DNA of 64,000 nt from Marinobacter sp. THAF197a (GTDB lineage: Bacteria > Pseudomonadota > Gammaproteobacteria > Pseudomonadales > Oleiphilaceae), in the NCBI RefSeq assembly GCF_009363275.1, contig NZ_CP045324.1:620001-684000 (forward strand), read 5' to 3'. The position numbers and the translations under genes were made by a program. Position 1 is the first letter of the stretch, and each line of letters opens with the position of its first letter. Of the stretch, positions 43,330 through 51,784 are shown piece after piece. The notes below the pieces were generated by a model, which saw only the letters and a program-made list of their open reading frames with translations, had not been told where the DNA came from and did not search any database.

Positions 43330-44435
43330 TCGGGCCTCCCGTTCAGGGCCTGCTGGTATACCCGAAGCGTCGCCTCCGTCTGCGCCCTCAACAAAAACCG
43401 CTCTGGCAACTCAATCTCCGGCCGGGGTTTATCCAGCAGCCCCAACACCGCACTGGCAAACGCCCCGGTATCATCCGGCGTCACCAGTCCGTCCCGAAAG
43501 CATGCCTGCAGCGTTTCCGCCGCACCGCCCCGGTTGTAGGCCACCACTGGCGTGCCGGACGCCAGGGCTTCGGTTACTGTCCGCCCAAAGGGTTCTGGCT
43601 TGGTGGACATGTGGCAAACCACATCGGCGAACAGATACAGGTTGGTCATGTCGTTGCGCTGGCCAAGGAATGTGACTTTATCGGTCAGGCCCAGCCGGCT
43701 GCGCTCTTTTTCAAGCTCCTGCAGGAATCGTTCTTTTCCCGGTTCGGCCCCGCCTACGATGATGCCGTGACAATCCGGCCGCTGGCGGACAATGCGGGCC
43801 ATGGCTTCAAGGTAGTCCAGCTGGCCTTTCCAGCGGGAGATGCGGCCGGGCATCATAATGATTTTCTTGCCGGCCAGTTGGGGGAAGCGGGACAGGAGAA
43901 TGTCCAGCCACTGATCATTTATGGCGCGGTTGCGGAAGGCGTCGATGTCGACGCCGCGCTGGATCACCGTCAGCTTGTGTTCCGCTACCTCGAAATTCTT
44001 CAACACGTAATCCCGCACGCAATTGGAGACGGCAATGATCTGGTCCGCCCTTGTCATGATGGCGCTGTAGGGATTGACGGAATACATACCGTGAAAGGTC
44101 GAGACAACGGCGGGCTGGTGGTCGGCAGGCAGAGTCTTCAGGGCCAGGTGGATAATCCAGGCGGGCATTCGGGAGCGGACATGAACAATGTCAGGCTGCA
44201 GCTCCTGTAACAGCTTGCGCATGGGCAGGATCTGCCCGAAAGACGCTGGCGTTTTCCGGTGGATGGGCATGTGGATATGGATTGACCCCTGGCCACGAAC
44301 CTGTTCCGCCATCGGGCCGCCGTTGGAAACTACATAGGATTGATGACCACGCTTGACCAGTTCTGCGGCGAACTCCACGGTGCCTCGCTCCACGCCGCCA
44401 CTGTAGAGTGCCGGAAGAGCCTGGAGAATCTTCAT
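43326..44435 (-). CDS. Glycosyltransferase family 4 (LPS core)
   Basis: This 369-residue GT-B enzyme begins MKILQALPALYSGGVERGTVEFAAEL and has HVRSRMPAWI, IMMPGRISRWKGQLDYLEAMA, TFLGQRNDMTNLYLFADVVCHMST and KPEPFGRTVTEALASGTPVVAYNRGG. This is the clear EX7E region of GT4. It resembles core galactosyl- or glucosyltransferases recalled from Pseudomonas-related genomes, but the donor is not assignable. Both ends overlap its neighbours by four bases, so it is translated in a chain with the ELM1-like gene and the following GT4. Confidence 0.87.
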   Translation of the reverse strand: MKILQALPALYSGGVERGTVEFAAELVKRGHQSYVVSNGGPMAEQVRGQGSIHIHMPIHRKTPASFGQILPMRKLLQELQPDIVHVRSRMPAWIIHLALKTLPADHQPAVVSTFHGMYSVNPYSAIMTRADQIIAVSNCVRDYVLKNFEVAEHKLTVIQRGVDIDAFRNRAINDQWLDILLSRFPQLAGKKIIMMPGRISRWKGQLDYLEAMARIVRQRPDCHGIIVGGAEPGKERFLQELEKERSRLGLTDKVTFLGQRNDMTNLYLFADVVCHMSTKPEPFGRTVTEALASGTPVVAYNRGGAAETLQACFRDGLVTPDDTGAFASAVLGLLDKPRPEIELPERFLLRAQTEATLRVYQQALNGRPD

Positions 44436-45394
44436 TGTCTGGCCTCCTTTCCTGATTTTTGAAAAGCAGCCAAATAGTTACCCGCCACCCATCGGGCGGC
44501 CCGGTCGGCTTCCCAGAGGCGTTCATGCCTTTCTGCCTGTTCGGCCATCACGCTGGCATGGTCTGCCCAGTGGGCAATCAGCCCCCGCTCTGTCAGGCGT
44601 TTTACTCCGTTCGCCACGCGGCTGTTGGCACGCGCATTCAGGTTCAGCAGGCCGGTGGGCACGCCGGAAGTGGCGGCTTCGCACACCATGGAAATGCTGT
44701 CCGGCGTTACCCAGACCGCGCGGGAAGCAGCGAGCTGGTGGCTGAGCCAGTCGTCGTGGGTACGGGTGTGATGCACTACGGAGATTTTCGGGCTCTGCAA
44801 TTCGGCCAGTCGCTCGCTGGTCGTTTCCGGCGTGCGGCGGGAATCGGTGATGGTCCAGCGCCACTGAGGGTAGCGGGCTATCAGGTCGCTTACCTGGCTC
44901 AGAATGGCATCGTCGTCCCAATCGAAATGTTCCGAGCGCCCACCCACCAGGATCAGGGCTTCCGGTTTGCTGGTTAGCCGGGCGAGGGGTGTGATGGTGT
45001 TGATCACGCCTTCGGTGTGCAGGATGTTGTTAGCAGGCTTTACCTCGTCATGGGCCGGGATAATCGCGCCATCTACCCAGCCCAGTGGGAAGGCCGGTTT
45101 CATCAGTACGAGGGTTTTGGCCTTGCCCAGGCGCCGAAGTGCCAGTAATAAACGGTGAGTGCCGGTGCCTGCGGCGACCATCAGGTCTGGTTTGGGCAGT
45201 GCCGTATCCATGGCAGGGGCCACACCCAGAAGGGCTCGCCAAAGAGGTACCGGGTATTCTTCGGCACTGACCCAGTAGAGCGCCGCGCCAGTCAGCACCC
45301 GCAGGCGATTGCCCAGCCCCTTGAGTTGGTTTTTGTGGCCGGGCTTGTTGTCAGTTAACAGCCAGACAACCGGTGCTTGTGAGTGATTGCTCAC
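44432..45394 (-). CDS. ELM1 (mitochondrial fission)-like / DUF1022 protein
   Basis: This 320-residue protein belongs to the ELM1-like family named after a plant mitochondrial fission factor. Bacterial members lie in LPS loci. Visible features are VWLLTDNKPGHKNQLKGLGNRL at the start, PDLMVAAGTGTHRLLLALRR, LVGGRSEHFDWDDDAI, and VWVTPDSISMVCEAATSGVPTGLLNL. The last segment resembles the donor-binding end of a GT-B glycosyltransferase, so it may be a transferase with a lipid or nucleotide-sugar substrate. The reaction is unknown. It starts 3 bases after the LpxL-homologue stop and overlaps the next GT4 by four bases. Confidence 0.82.
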   Translation of the reverse strand: MSNHSQAPVVWLLTDNKPGHKNQLKGLGNRLRVLTGAALYWVSAEEYPVPLWRALLGVAPAMDTALPKPDLMVAAGTGTHRLLLALRRLGKAKTLVLMKPAFPLGWVDGAIIPAHDEVKPANNILHTEGVINTITPLARLTSKPEALILVGGRSEHFDWDDDAILSQVSDLIARYPQWRWTITDSRRTPETTSERLAELQSPKISVVHHTRTHDDWLSHQLAASRAVWVTPDSISMVCEAATSGVPTGLLNLNARANSRVANGVKRLTERGLIAHWADHASVMAEQAERHERLWEADRAARWVAGNYLAAFQKSGKEARQ

Positions 45395-45397
45395 GGA

Positions 45398-46354
45398 TTA
45401 TTCCTTGCGCTTGCGCCCGTAAAAGCCAGGGTCTTCTCGGTCGGGGCGGGTTTTAAAGCGCCGGTGCATCCACAGGTATTGGTCCGGCGCTTTGCGAATT
45501 TCTTGCTCAATAACGGCGTTGGTCCGGGTTGCGTCGTCCAGGTCGTCACCGCTTGGGAAGTTCTCAAGGGCGGGGTGGAAATAGATGTCATAGCCGGGCT
45601 TGTCATCGCGGCGAAAATGGCTGAAGGGCACGACTTTGCAGCCGCTGCGTTCAGCAATTCGCGAAGTGGCTGTGATGGTACCGGTGGGAATGCCGAAGAA
45701 CGGGGCAAACACGATGTCCTTGCGGCCGTAGTCCTGATCTGTCGCGTACCACACGGCGCGATTTTTCTTGAGGCTACGGAACAGGCCGCGCAGGTCGCGG
45801 GCACCTAGTACTGTGCCATAGCGCCGGCCCCGGGCCCTGGTCATCACGGCATTCATCAAAGGGTTGTTGTGATCACGCTGCATGACGTCGGCTTCTATGT
45901 ATTCGGTGACCAGGCTGCCACCCAGGTCGAGCGTGCTGTAATGGCCGCCCAATAGCAGCACGCCCTTGCCGGCTTCCAGCGCTTTCTCGAAATGTTCGAT
46001 ACCGTGAATGCGGGTCATGCCGGTCAGCTTGGCCGGGTTCCGGAACCAGGCAATGCCGAGCTCCATCAATCCGATACCATTGGCGATAAATGCGTTGCGC
46101 ACCAGGGCGGTCTGTTGCTGTTCGTTCAGCTCCGGGAAGCACAGCCGGATGTTGACCTCGGTAATGTGTCGCCGGCTTTTCGCCAGTTTCCAGGCGAGCA
46201 ATCCCACCATCTTGCCCAGCCACCATTGAAACCGGATGGGCAGTTGGGCAACCAGCCACATCACGCCAATACCCAGCCAGGTTGGCCACCAGCGAGGATG
46301 ACGGTAAGCTGAATAGTCGGTATTCCTTGGAAGTTTGCGGTACTTCTTTTTCAA
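45398..46354 (-). CDS. lpxL: Lipid A acyltransferase (LpxL family), second homologue
   Basis: This 318-residue protein has an N-terminal membrane anchor (WWPTWLGIGVMWLVAQLP) and the catalytic HYSTLD (HX4D) in a GGHYSTLDLGG context very like E. coli LpxL. It also has MQRDHNNPLMNAVMTRARGRR, ATDQDYGRKDIVFAPFFG and a C-terminal APDQYLWMHRRFKTRP. It probably transfers a secondary acyl chain to Kdo2-lipid IVA or Kdo-lipid IVA. It is closer to true LpxL than the homologue at 39059. It is the first gene of a four-gene operon and is divergent from waaA, which makes its acceptor. Confidence 0.92.
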   Translation of the reverse strand: MKKKYRKLPRNTDYSAYRHPRWWPTWLGIGVMWLVAQLPIRFQWWLGKMVGLLAWKLAKSRRHITEVNIRLCFPELNEQQQTALVRNAFIANGIGLMELGIAWFRNPAKLTGMTRIHGIEHFEKALEAGKGVLLLGGHYSTLDLGGSLVTEYIEADVMQRDHNNPLMNAVMTRARGRRYGTVLGARDLRGLFRSLKKNRAVWYATDQDYGRKDIVFAPFFGIPTGTITATSRIAERSGCKVVPFSHFRRDDKPGYDIYFHPALENFPSGDDLDDATRTNAVIEQEIRKAPDQYLWMHRRFKTRPDREDPGFYGRKRKE

Positions 46355-46456
46355 AATCGTGAATCCTGCATCGACAAACGTTTAACCCGGGGGCAAGATG
46401 CAACCCCTCGACATTTTTCGCCCTATGATAACGCACTGTTTTGCCGGGAGTCCTGC

Positions 46457-47710
46457 GTGTTCCAGTTTATCTATTCCCTGCTGATTCGCCTGGCGCTGCC
46501 GTTTATTCTCATCCGGCTTTGGTGGCAGGGCCGCAAGGCGCCGGCGCTCAGGCAGGACTGGCAGCATCGCCTGGGCCGTGTGCCTTCCATACCCGGGCCC
46601 GTCATCTGGGTGCATGCGGTCTCCGTGGGCGAGACCATCGCCGCCGGCCCCATGGTGCGTCGACTGCTGGCGCGCAATCTCGGTGCCACCATTCTGATGA
46701 CCGCCATGACCGACACCGGCCTTACCCAGGCCCGGAAAATGTTCGGTAACAGGGTAACCTATGCCTACGCGCCATACGACACACCGGGTGCCATCCGTCG
46801 ATTTCTGAGGCGGGTCAATCCCCGCATTCTGGTCATCATGGAAACCGAGATCTGGCCCAATATGATCAGCCAGTGCCGCCGCAAAAACGTGCCGGTGTTT
46901 CTGATCAACGCCCGGCTGTCGGAGCGCTCGGCCCGGGGCTACGAGCGGGTCAGGGGGCTGGCGGCGCCGATCATGAAAAGTATCACCTGGGTGGCTGCCC
47001 AGGCAGAACCTGATGCAGAACGCTTTCGTCGAATTGGGGTTGCGGCAAGCCACGTCGAGGTGACGGGCAGTGTGAAGTTCGATGTCGACATCCCGGAGGA
47101 TGTCCGGCTTGCCTCTGAAAGTTTTCGTACCACACTTGGCCCACGTCCGGTCTGGATCGCCGGCAGCACACACTGTGGCGAGGATGAACAGCTGCTTCAG
47201 GCTCACCGATTGGTGCTTGCGGGACACCCTGATGCCCTGTTGATTATTGTGCCGCGCCACCCGGAACGCTTTGACGCCGTGGCGGTCATGGCACAGGAGT
47301 TGGGCTTTCAGGTTGCACGGCGATCTCAGGGGCAGAGTGCCTCGGGCGCGCAGGTTTATCTGGCCGATACCATGGGGGAGCTGATGATGCTCTACGGAGC
47401 CAGCGACCTTGCCTTTGTGGGTGGTTCACTGATCGAACGGGGCGGTCACAATCCGCTAGAGCCGGCAGCCTGGGGTATCCCTGTGTTTTCCGGGCCTCAT
47501 GTGTTCAATTTCGAGACCATCTACGAACGGTTGTTGGCAGACCAGGGGGTGCAGTTGGTTCAGGGGGCAGACGACCTGGCTCGGGCGATCAATCTATTGT
47601 TTGCCAACCCGGTGGAACGCAAAGCCTATGGAGAGCGGGCGCTGGCGGTGGTTAACAAAAACCGGGGCGCATTAGACCGGGTGGTTGAGGGGATTATAGA
47701 AAGGCTGTGA
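46457..47710 (+). CDS. waaA: Kdo transferase (3-deoxy-D-manno-octulosonic acid transferase)
   Basis: WaaA transfers Kdo from CMP-Kdo to lipid IVA. The 417-residue GT30 enzyme has an N-terminal membrane anchor (FQFIYSLLIRLALPFILIRL) and the conserved WVHAVSVGETIAAGPMV with the catalytic Glu. YAPYDTPGAIRRFL, METEIWPNMI, INARLSERSARGY, IAGSTHCGEDEQLL and GGSLIERGGHNPLEPAAWG are also seen. The start is GTG at 46457 with GGGAG upstream. With kdkA in the same locus, this enzyme could be monofunctional and leave a single phosphorylated Kdo, but that cannot be read from the sequence. Confidence 0.96.
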   Translation: MFQFIYSLLIRLALPFILIRLWWQGRKAPALRQDWQHRLGRVPSIPGPVIWVHAVSVGETIAAGPMVRRLLARNLGATILMTAMTDTGLTQARKMFGNRVTYAYAPYDTPGAIRRFLRRVNPRILVIMETEIWPNMISQCRRKNVPVFLINARLSERSARGYERVRGLAAPIMKSITWVAAQAEPDAERFRRIGVAASHVEVTGSVKFDVDIPEDVRLASESFRTTLGPRPVWIAGSTHCGEDEQLLQAHRLVLAGHPDALLIIVPRHPERFDAVAVMAQELGFQVARRSQGQSASGAQVYLADTMGELMMLYGASDLAFVGGSLIERGGHNPLEPAAWGIPVFSGPHVFNFETIYERLLADQGVQLVQGADDLARAINLLFANPVERKAYGERALAVVNKNRGALDRVVEGIIERL

Positions 47711-47737
47711 TTCCGGGGCAGTCGCCACCGGAATCAC
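47707..47737. terminator. Hairpin between convergent waaA and tolC
   Basis: Perfect 10-base inverted repeat GTGATTCCGG (47707-47716) / CCGGAATCAC (47728-47737). The left arm includes the waaA stop codon. No T-run follows, so its role as a two-way terminator is only suggested. Confidence 0.4.
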
Positions 47738-47753
47738 ACGGACGACGGCGCCA

Positions 47754-49115
47754 TTACTGCGTGGGGTCGTCCAGGGTCAGATCTTCTTCTGCCAGAGCTT
47801 CGATGCCCCTGGCGTTGGCGCTGAGCCAGTTGTTCAGTTCAATCAGGTCTTGCGGGCTCAGAGTGCCTGCCGCCTGTTTCAGCTGTAACGTGTTGATCAC
47901 GTAATCGTAACGGGCATTGGCATAATCCCGAAGGGCCACGTAATACGCCCGCTCGGCATCCAGCACTTCCACAATGTTCCGGGTTCCCACATCGTAACCG
48001 GCACGGGTCGCGTCCAGCGCACTGCGGCGGGAGATGATGGTCTGCTCCAGAGCCGAGGCGGTTTCAACGTTATTGTTTACGGTCAGGTACAGGCTGCGTG
48101 TATTTACCCGAACATCCCGGCGCGTTGTGTTCAGGTCTTCCTGAGCGGCGGTAACCAGCGAGCGCTGCTGGCGCACGCCGGCTTGTGTGCCACCGCCCAT
48201 GTAGAGTGGAACATTCAGCTCAAGGCCAATCACGCCTTGTGTGCCTTCCTGCTGAGTATTCTTGGCTCCATCCAGTTCAGACTTGCCATAAGATGCAAAC
48301 AGGTCAAGCGTGGGGAGGTGGCCAGATTTCGCAACCTTCAGGTTGGCTTCATTGGCATTCAGCTGATACAGCGCAGACTGGATAACCCAGTTCTGCTCGA
48401 GCGCGGTGTTTTCCCAGGCGGAAGGGTCCATCGGCTCCGGTCGGCCAAGCGGGAAGTTCTCGCGCAGGTTTTCCAGATCCTCTGCATATTCGCCAGTCAA
48501 ACGCGCCAGTTGTTCACGGGCAACGTTGAGCTGGTTTTCAGCGGCGATGCGCTGACTTTTACTGTCATCGTAACTGGCGCGGGCCTCATAGACCTCGGTG
48601 ATGGCAATCAGGCCGACATCAAAGCGTTCCTGAGCCTGCTCGTATTGCCGCTGAATGGCTGCTTCGGTGGCGCGTGCGGTTGTCACCGTATCCTGGGCAC
48701 GCAGCACGTTGAAGTAAGCGGTGGCGACGTCCAGTATCAGCTGCTGTTGGGCCAGGTTGTACTGAGCCTGGGCGGCCTCGGTCTGGAACTGACTGGCATC
48801 GTAGCGGAACCAGCTGTCGGCACGAAACACCGGTTGGCTCAGCCGAACGCCGTAGTTCAGGGCCTTATAGCTGTCTCCCGGGCCATTCTTGGCGTCGAAA
48901 TCGGTGTGGTTGGCCTCAGCAAACGCGCCGACTTGCGGCAGAAGTGTGCTCCTGCTGACATCGCTGGCCGCCTGTTGCGCCTGGAATTGTGCCAGCGCGG
49001 AGGCAATGCCCGAATCGTATGATAGCGCCTTCTCGTAGGTTTCCATCAAATCCAGAGAAAAGGCAGGCTGGGCTGCGAGCAGGGTGATCAATCCTGGAAG
49101 TAGACGTTTCTTCAT
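47754..49115 (-). CDS. tolC: Outer-membrane efflux channel protein TolC
   Basis: This trimeric outer-membrane channel-tunnel serves multidrug efflux and type I secretion. The 453-residue protein has a signal peptide (MKKRLLPGLITLLAAQPAFS) and then LDLMETYEKALSYDSGIASA. The two structural repeats are visible as paired long coiled helices and strands: YGVRLSQPVFRADSW with LAQQQLILDVATAYFNVLRA, and GLELNVPLYMGGGTQAGVRQ with ARYDYVINTLQLKQAAGTLS. I chose the ATG at 49115 because it begins the signal peptide with GGAG 6 bases upstream. It converges with waaA and is divergent from thiC. Confidence 0.95.
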   Translation of the reverse strand: MKKRLLPGLITLLAAQPAFSLDLMETYEKALSYDSGIASALAQFQAQQAASDVSRSTLLPQVGAFAEANHTDFDAKNGPGDSYKALNYGVRLSQPVFRADSWFRYDASQFQTEAAQAQYNLAQQQLILDVATAYFNVLRAQDTVTTARATEAAIQRQYEQAQERFDVGLIAITEVYEARASYDDSKSQRIAAENQLNVAREQLARLTGEYAEDLENLRENFPLGRPEPMDPSAWENTALEQNWVIQSALYQLNANEANLKVAKSGHLPTLDLFASYGKSELDGAKNTQQEGTQGVIGLELNVPLYMGGGTQAGVRQQRSLVTAAQEDLNTTRRDVRVNTRSLYLTVNNNVETASALEQTIISRRSALDATRAGYDVGTRNIVEVLDAERAYYVALRDYANARYDYVINTLQLKQAAGTLSPQDLIELNNWLSANARGIEALAEEDLTLDDPTQ

Positions 49116-49256
49116 TGTTTCTCCTGAAAAACTAACTCCGGGAATCTGCCCGGCAATGACCCAAAGGTATTGGTTGACCATTATGGACAATAATCAGTCC
49201 GGCCTCTACACTTGCATAGCTCAACCATTTTGTGAGCAAAACAAAATACTTATCGC

Positions 49257-49357
49257 GTCTTGACGGGGTGCCGAATTGCCAGAACATGGTGATCGGCTGA
49301 GATTGCAACGCAGAACCCGCGACCTGATCCGGATAATACCGGCGTAGGAATTAAGAC
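49257..49357 (+). promoter_or_regulatory. TPP riboswitch (THI element) upstream of thiC
   Basis: The thiamine pyrophosphate aptamer is recognisable. The closing P1 stem is GTCTTGA (49257-49263) with TTAAGAC (49351-49357), then GGGGTGC, the pyrimidine-sensor CTGAGA, ACCCGCGACCTGATCCGGAT and ACCGGCGTAGGAA. It lies about 90 bases before the thiC start, so it likely lowers thiC translation or transcription when TPP is abundant. It occupies most of the 333-base gap between tolC and thiC. Confidence 0.95.
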
Positions 49358-49448
49358 CATATGAACCGCGTCAACATGCCTTTGGTGGCATCTTGTCGTA
49401 ACTCCGTCATACGCGACCCGACACCATCAGCCTCAACGGGAGCAGATC

Positions 49449-51326
49449 ATGACGGACTTGCCAGCTTACCTCAGCGACTCCGCGAAAGTGGACTCCGCAG
49501 CAATCAAACCATTACCAAGCTCACGAAAAATATACGTGCAGGGTAGCCGACCTGATCTGCGTGTGCCTATGCGGGAAATTACTGTGGGAGACACCCCCAC
49601 GGAAATGGGCGGCGAAAAGAACCCACCGGTCGTTGTGTACGACACTTCCGGGCCTTACACCGACCCTGAGGCCTCCATTGACCTGAGAAAAGGCCTGCCG
49701 CCGGTTCGCGCCAACTGGATCGCCGAGAGGGGCGATGTGGAGCAGCTGGACGGTTACACCTCCGAATTCACCCGTCGCCGGATGAAAGACCCGCAGCTCG
49801 ACCCGTTGCGTTTTATGGATGAGCGTAAACCCCTGCGAGCGAAGCCGGGTAAAAACGTGTCCCAGATGCACTACGCCCGCCAGGGCATCATCACCCCGGA
49901 GATGGAATACATCGCCATCCGAGAGAACATGAAATTGCAGGAAGCCCGCGAAAATGGTCTGCTGGCGGACCAGCACCCAGGCCAGTCTTTCGGTGCCAAT
50001 CTGCCACCAGAGATCACCCCCGAGTTTGTTCGCGACGAAGTGGCCCGGGGCCGGGCGATTATTCCCGCCAACATCAACCACCCGGAAACAGAGCCGATGA
50101 TCATCGGCCGTAACTTCCTGGTGAAGATCAACGGTAATATCGGCAACTCGGCGGTCACCTCGTCCATCGAAGACGAAGTCGAGAAACTGACCTGGGGTAT
50201 CCGCTGGGGTTCCGACACGGTGATGGACCTGTCCACCGGCAAGAATATCCACGAAACCCGCGAGTGGATCATCCGCAACTCTCCGGTGCCCATTGGCACC
50301 GTGCCGATCTACCAGGCCCTGGAGAAAGTGGGCGGCGTGGCCGAAGACCTGACCTGGGAAATCTTCCGGGACACGTTAATTGAACAGGCAGAGCAGGGGG
50401 TGGATTACTTCACCATCCACGCCGGTGTGCGGCTTCATCACGTGCCGCTGACCGCGAAACGTACCACGGGTATCGTGTCTCGCGGTGGCTCCATCATGGC
50501 CAAATGGTGCCTGGCTCACCATAAAGAGAGCTTCCTGTACGAGCACTTCGAAGACATCTGCGAAATCATGAAGGCCTACGACGTGTCCTTCAGCCTCGGC
50601 GACGGACTGCGCCCCGGTTCTATCGCGGATGCCAACGACGCCGCCCAGTTCGGCGAACTGGAAACCCTGGGCGAGCTCACCAAAATTGCCTGGAAGCACG
50701 ACGTCCAGTGCATGATCGAAGGCCCCGGCCATGTACCCATGCACCTGATCAAAGAGAACATGGACAAGCAGCTGGAATGCTGCGATGAAGCGCCGTTCTA
50801 CACCCTTGGCCCACTGACCACGGATATTGCTCCAGGCTACGACCACATCACTTCCGGAATTGGTGCGGCCATGATTGGCTGGTTCGGCTGCGCCATGCTC
50901 TGCTACGTTACCCCGAAGGAGCACCTGGGGCTGCCGAACAAGGATGATGTAAAAACCGGCATCATCACCTACAAAATCGCCGCCCACGCGGCCGATCTGG
51001 CCAAGGGCCATTCGGGGGCCCAGATCCGCGATAACGCCTTGTCCAAGGCCCGTTTCGAGTTCCGTTGGGAAGACCAGTTCAACCTCGGCCTGGACCCGGA
51101 CACCGCCCGCGCTTTCCACGACGAGACCCTGCCCAAGGAATCGGCGAAAGTGGCTCACTTCTGCTCCATGTGTGGGCCGAAGTTCTGTTCCATGAAGATC
51201 TCGCAGGAAGTGCGGGATTATGCAGCGGAACACGGCATCGATGAGGTATCGGCGATTGATGCCGGGATGCAGGCCAAATCGCGGGAGTTCGTGGAGTCTG
51301 GCTCCAAGCTTTACGACAAGGTTTGA
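49449..51326 (+). CDS. thiC: Phosphomethylpyrimidine synthase
   Basis: ThiC is a radical SAM enzyme that converts aminoimidazole ribotide to the HMP-P pyrimidine of thiamine. The 625-residue protein matches ThiC throughout. It has MREITV and VYDTSGPYTDP near the N-terminus, EYIAIREN, GDGLRPGSIADANDAAQF and IEGPGHVPMHLIKENMD. The C-terminal iron-sulfur motif is CSMCGPKFCSM (CX2CX4C). The ATG at 49449 has GGGAG 9 bases upstream and follows the TPP riboswitch. No other thi gene is in the window. Confidence 0.98.
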   Translation: MTDLPAYLSDSAKVDSAAIKPLPSSRKIYVQGSRPDLRVPMREITVGDTPTEMGGEKNPPVVVYDTSGPYTDPEASIDLRKGLPPVRANWIAERGDVEQLDGYTSEFTRRRMKDPQLDPLRFMDERKPLRAKPGKNVSQMHYARQGIITPEMEYIAIRENMKLQEARENGLLADQHPGQSFGANLPPEITPEFVRDEVARGRAIIPANINHPETEPMIIGRNFLVKINGNIGNSAVTSSIEDEVEKLTWGIRWGSDTVMDLSTGKNIHETREWIIRNSPVPIGTVPIYQALEKVGGVAEDLTWEIFRDTLIEQAEQGVDYFTIHAGVRLHHVPLTAKRTTGIVSRGGSIMAKWCLAHHKESFLYEHFEDICEIMKAYDVSFSLGDGLRPGSIADANDAAQFGELETLGELTKIAWKHDVQCMIEGPGHVPMHLIKENMDKQLECCDEAPFYTLGPLTTDIAPGYDHITSGIGAAMIGWFGCAMLCYVTPKEHLGLPNKDDVKTGIITYKIAAHAADLAKGHSGAQIRDNALSKARFEFRWEDQFNLGLDPDTARAFHDETLPKESAKVAHFCSMCGPKFCSMKISQEVRDYAAEHGIDEVSAIDAGMQAKSREFVESGSKLYDKV

Positions 51327-51367
51327 GTTGGGTGTTCGTGATCGCCTAGCCTTCTGGCTGGGTGCTT

Positions 51368-51479
51368 AGAGCCGGGGTGGTGGCCTTGTTCAGAAAACGA
51401 CTCGAGACGTCCCTGTGCGTCTCGGGCTCCGCCATCCCTGGCTCCGCACGTTTCTGAACAAGGCCACCACCCCGGCTCT
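51368..51479. repeat. Long hairpin repeat, copy A
   Basis: Perfect 29-base inverted arms (51368-51396 and 51451-51479) enclose a 54-base core. The core holds an inner hairpin GAGACG/CGTCTC and the segment GGCTCCGCCATCCCTGGCTC. The core is shared with copies B and C, while the arms are not. It lies about 40 bases after thiC. It could end transcription on both strands. There is no coding potential. Confidence 0.9.
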
Positions 51480-51552
51480 TACTGGCCTTTGCAGTAATCG
51501 CTTTACTCATACCCTATGCATTCGTTCTGAGCGGATTGCACAATGTTGGACT

Positions 51553-51665
51553 GGGCGTGTCGGGTAGGGCCTCCAAAAACTGTGCGGAGCCAGGGATGGC
51601 GGAGCCCAAGCGCCCCAGGGATGGGCCGAAGGAGCGTGTTTTTGGAGGCCCTACCCGACACGCCC
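51553..51665. repeat. Long hairpin repeat, copy B (core inverted relative to copy A)
   Basis: Perfect 28-base inverted arms (51553-51580 and 51638-51665) enclose a 57-base core. The first 26 or so bases of the core match the reverse complement of copy A (TGCGGAGCCAGGGATGGCGG); the rest is diverged. With copy A it fills the 458-base gap between thiC and nudF (51327-51784), which holds no gene. Confidence 0.9.
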
Positions 51666-51784
51666 ACCTCCCAAGCTCAGCAGGCTGTGGGCAGAACCGT
51701 AATCCAAAGCCAGCCGTAAGACACTTGCACCCAAGCAACCCCTAAGGCTATCGTTCCAAGCCGAACACCAAACCGGAAACACGA

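Noticed and set aside
51368..51665. Insertion sequence with terminal inverted repeats
   Set aside because: There is no transposase, no target duplication, and the arms differ between copies.
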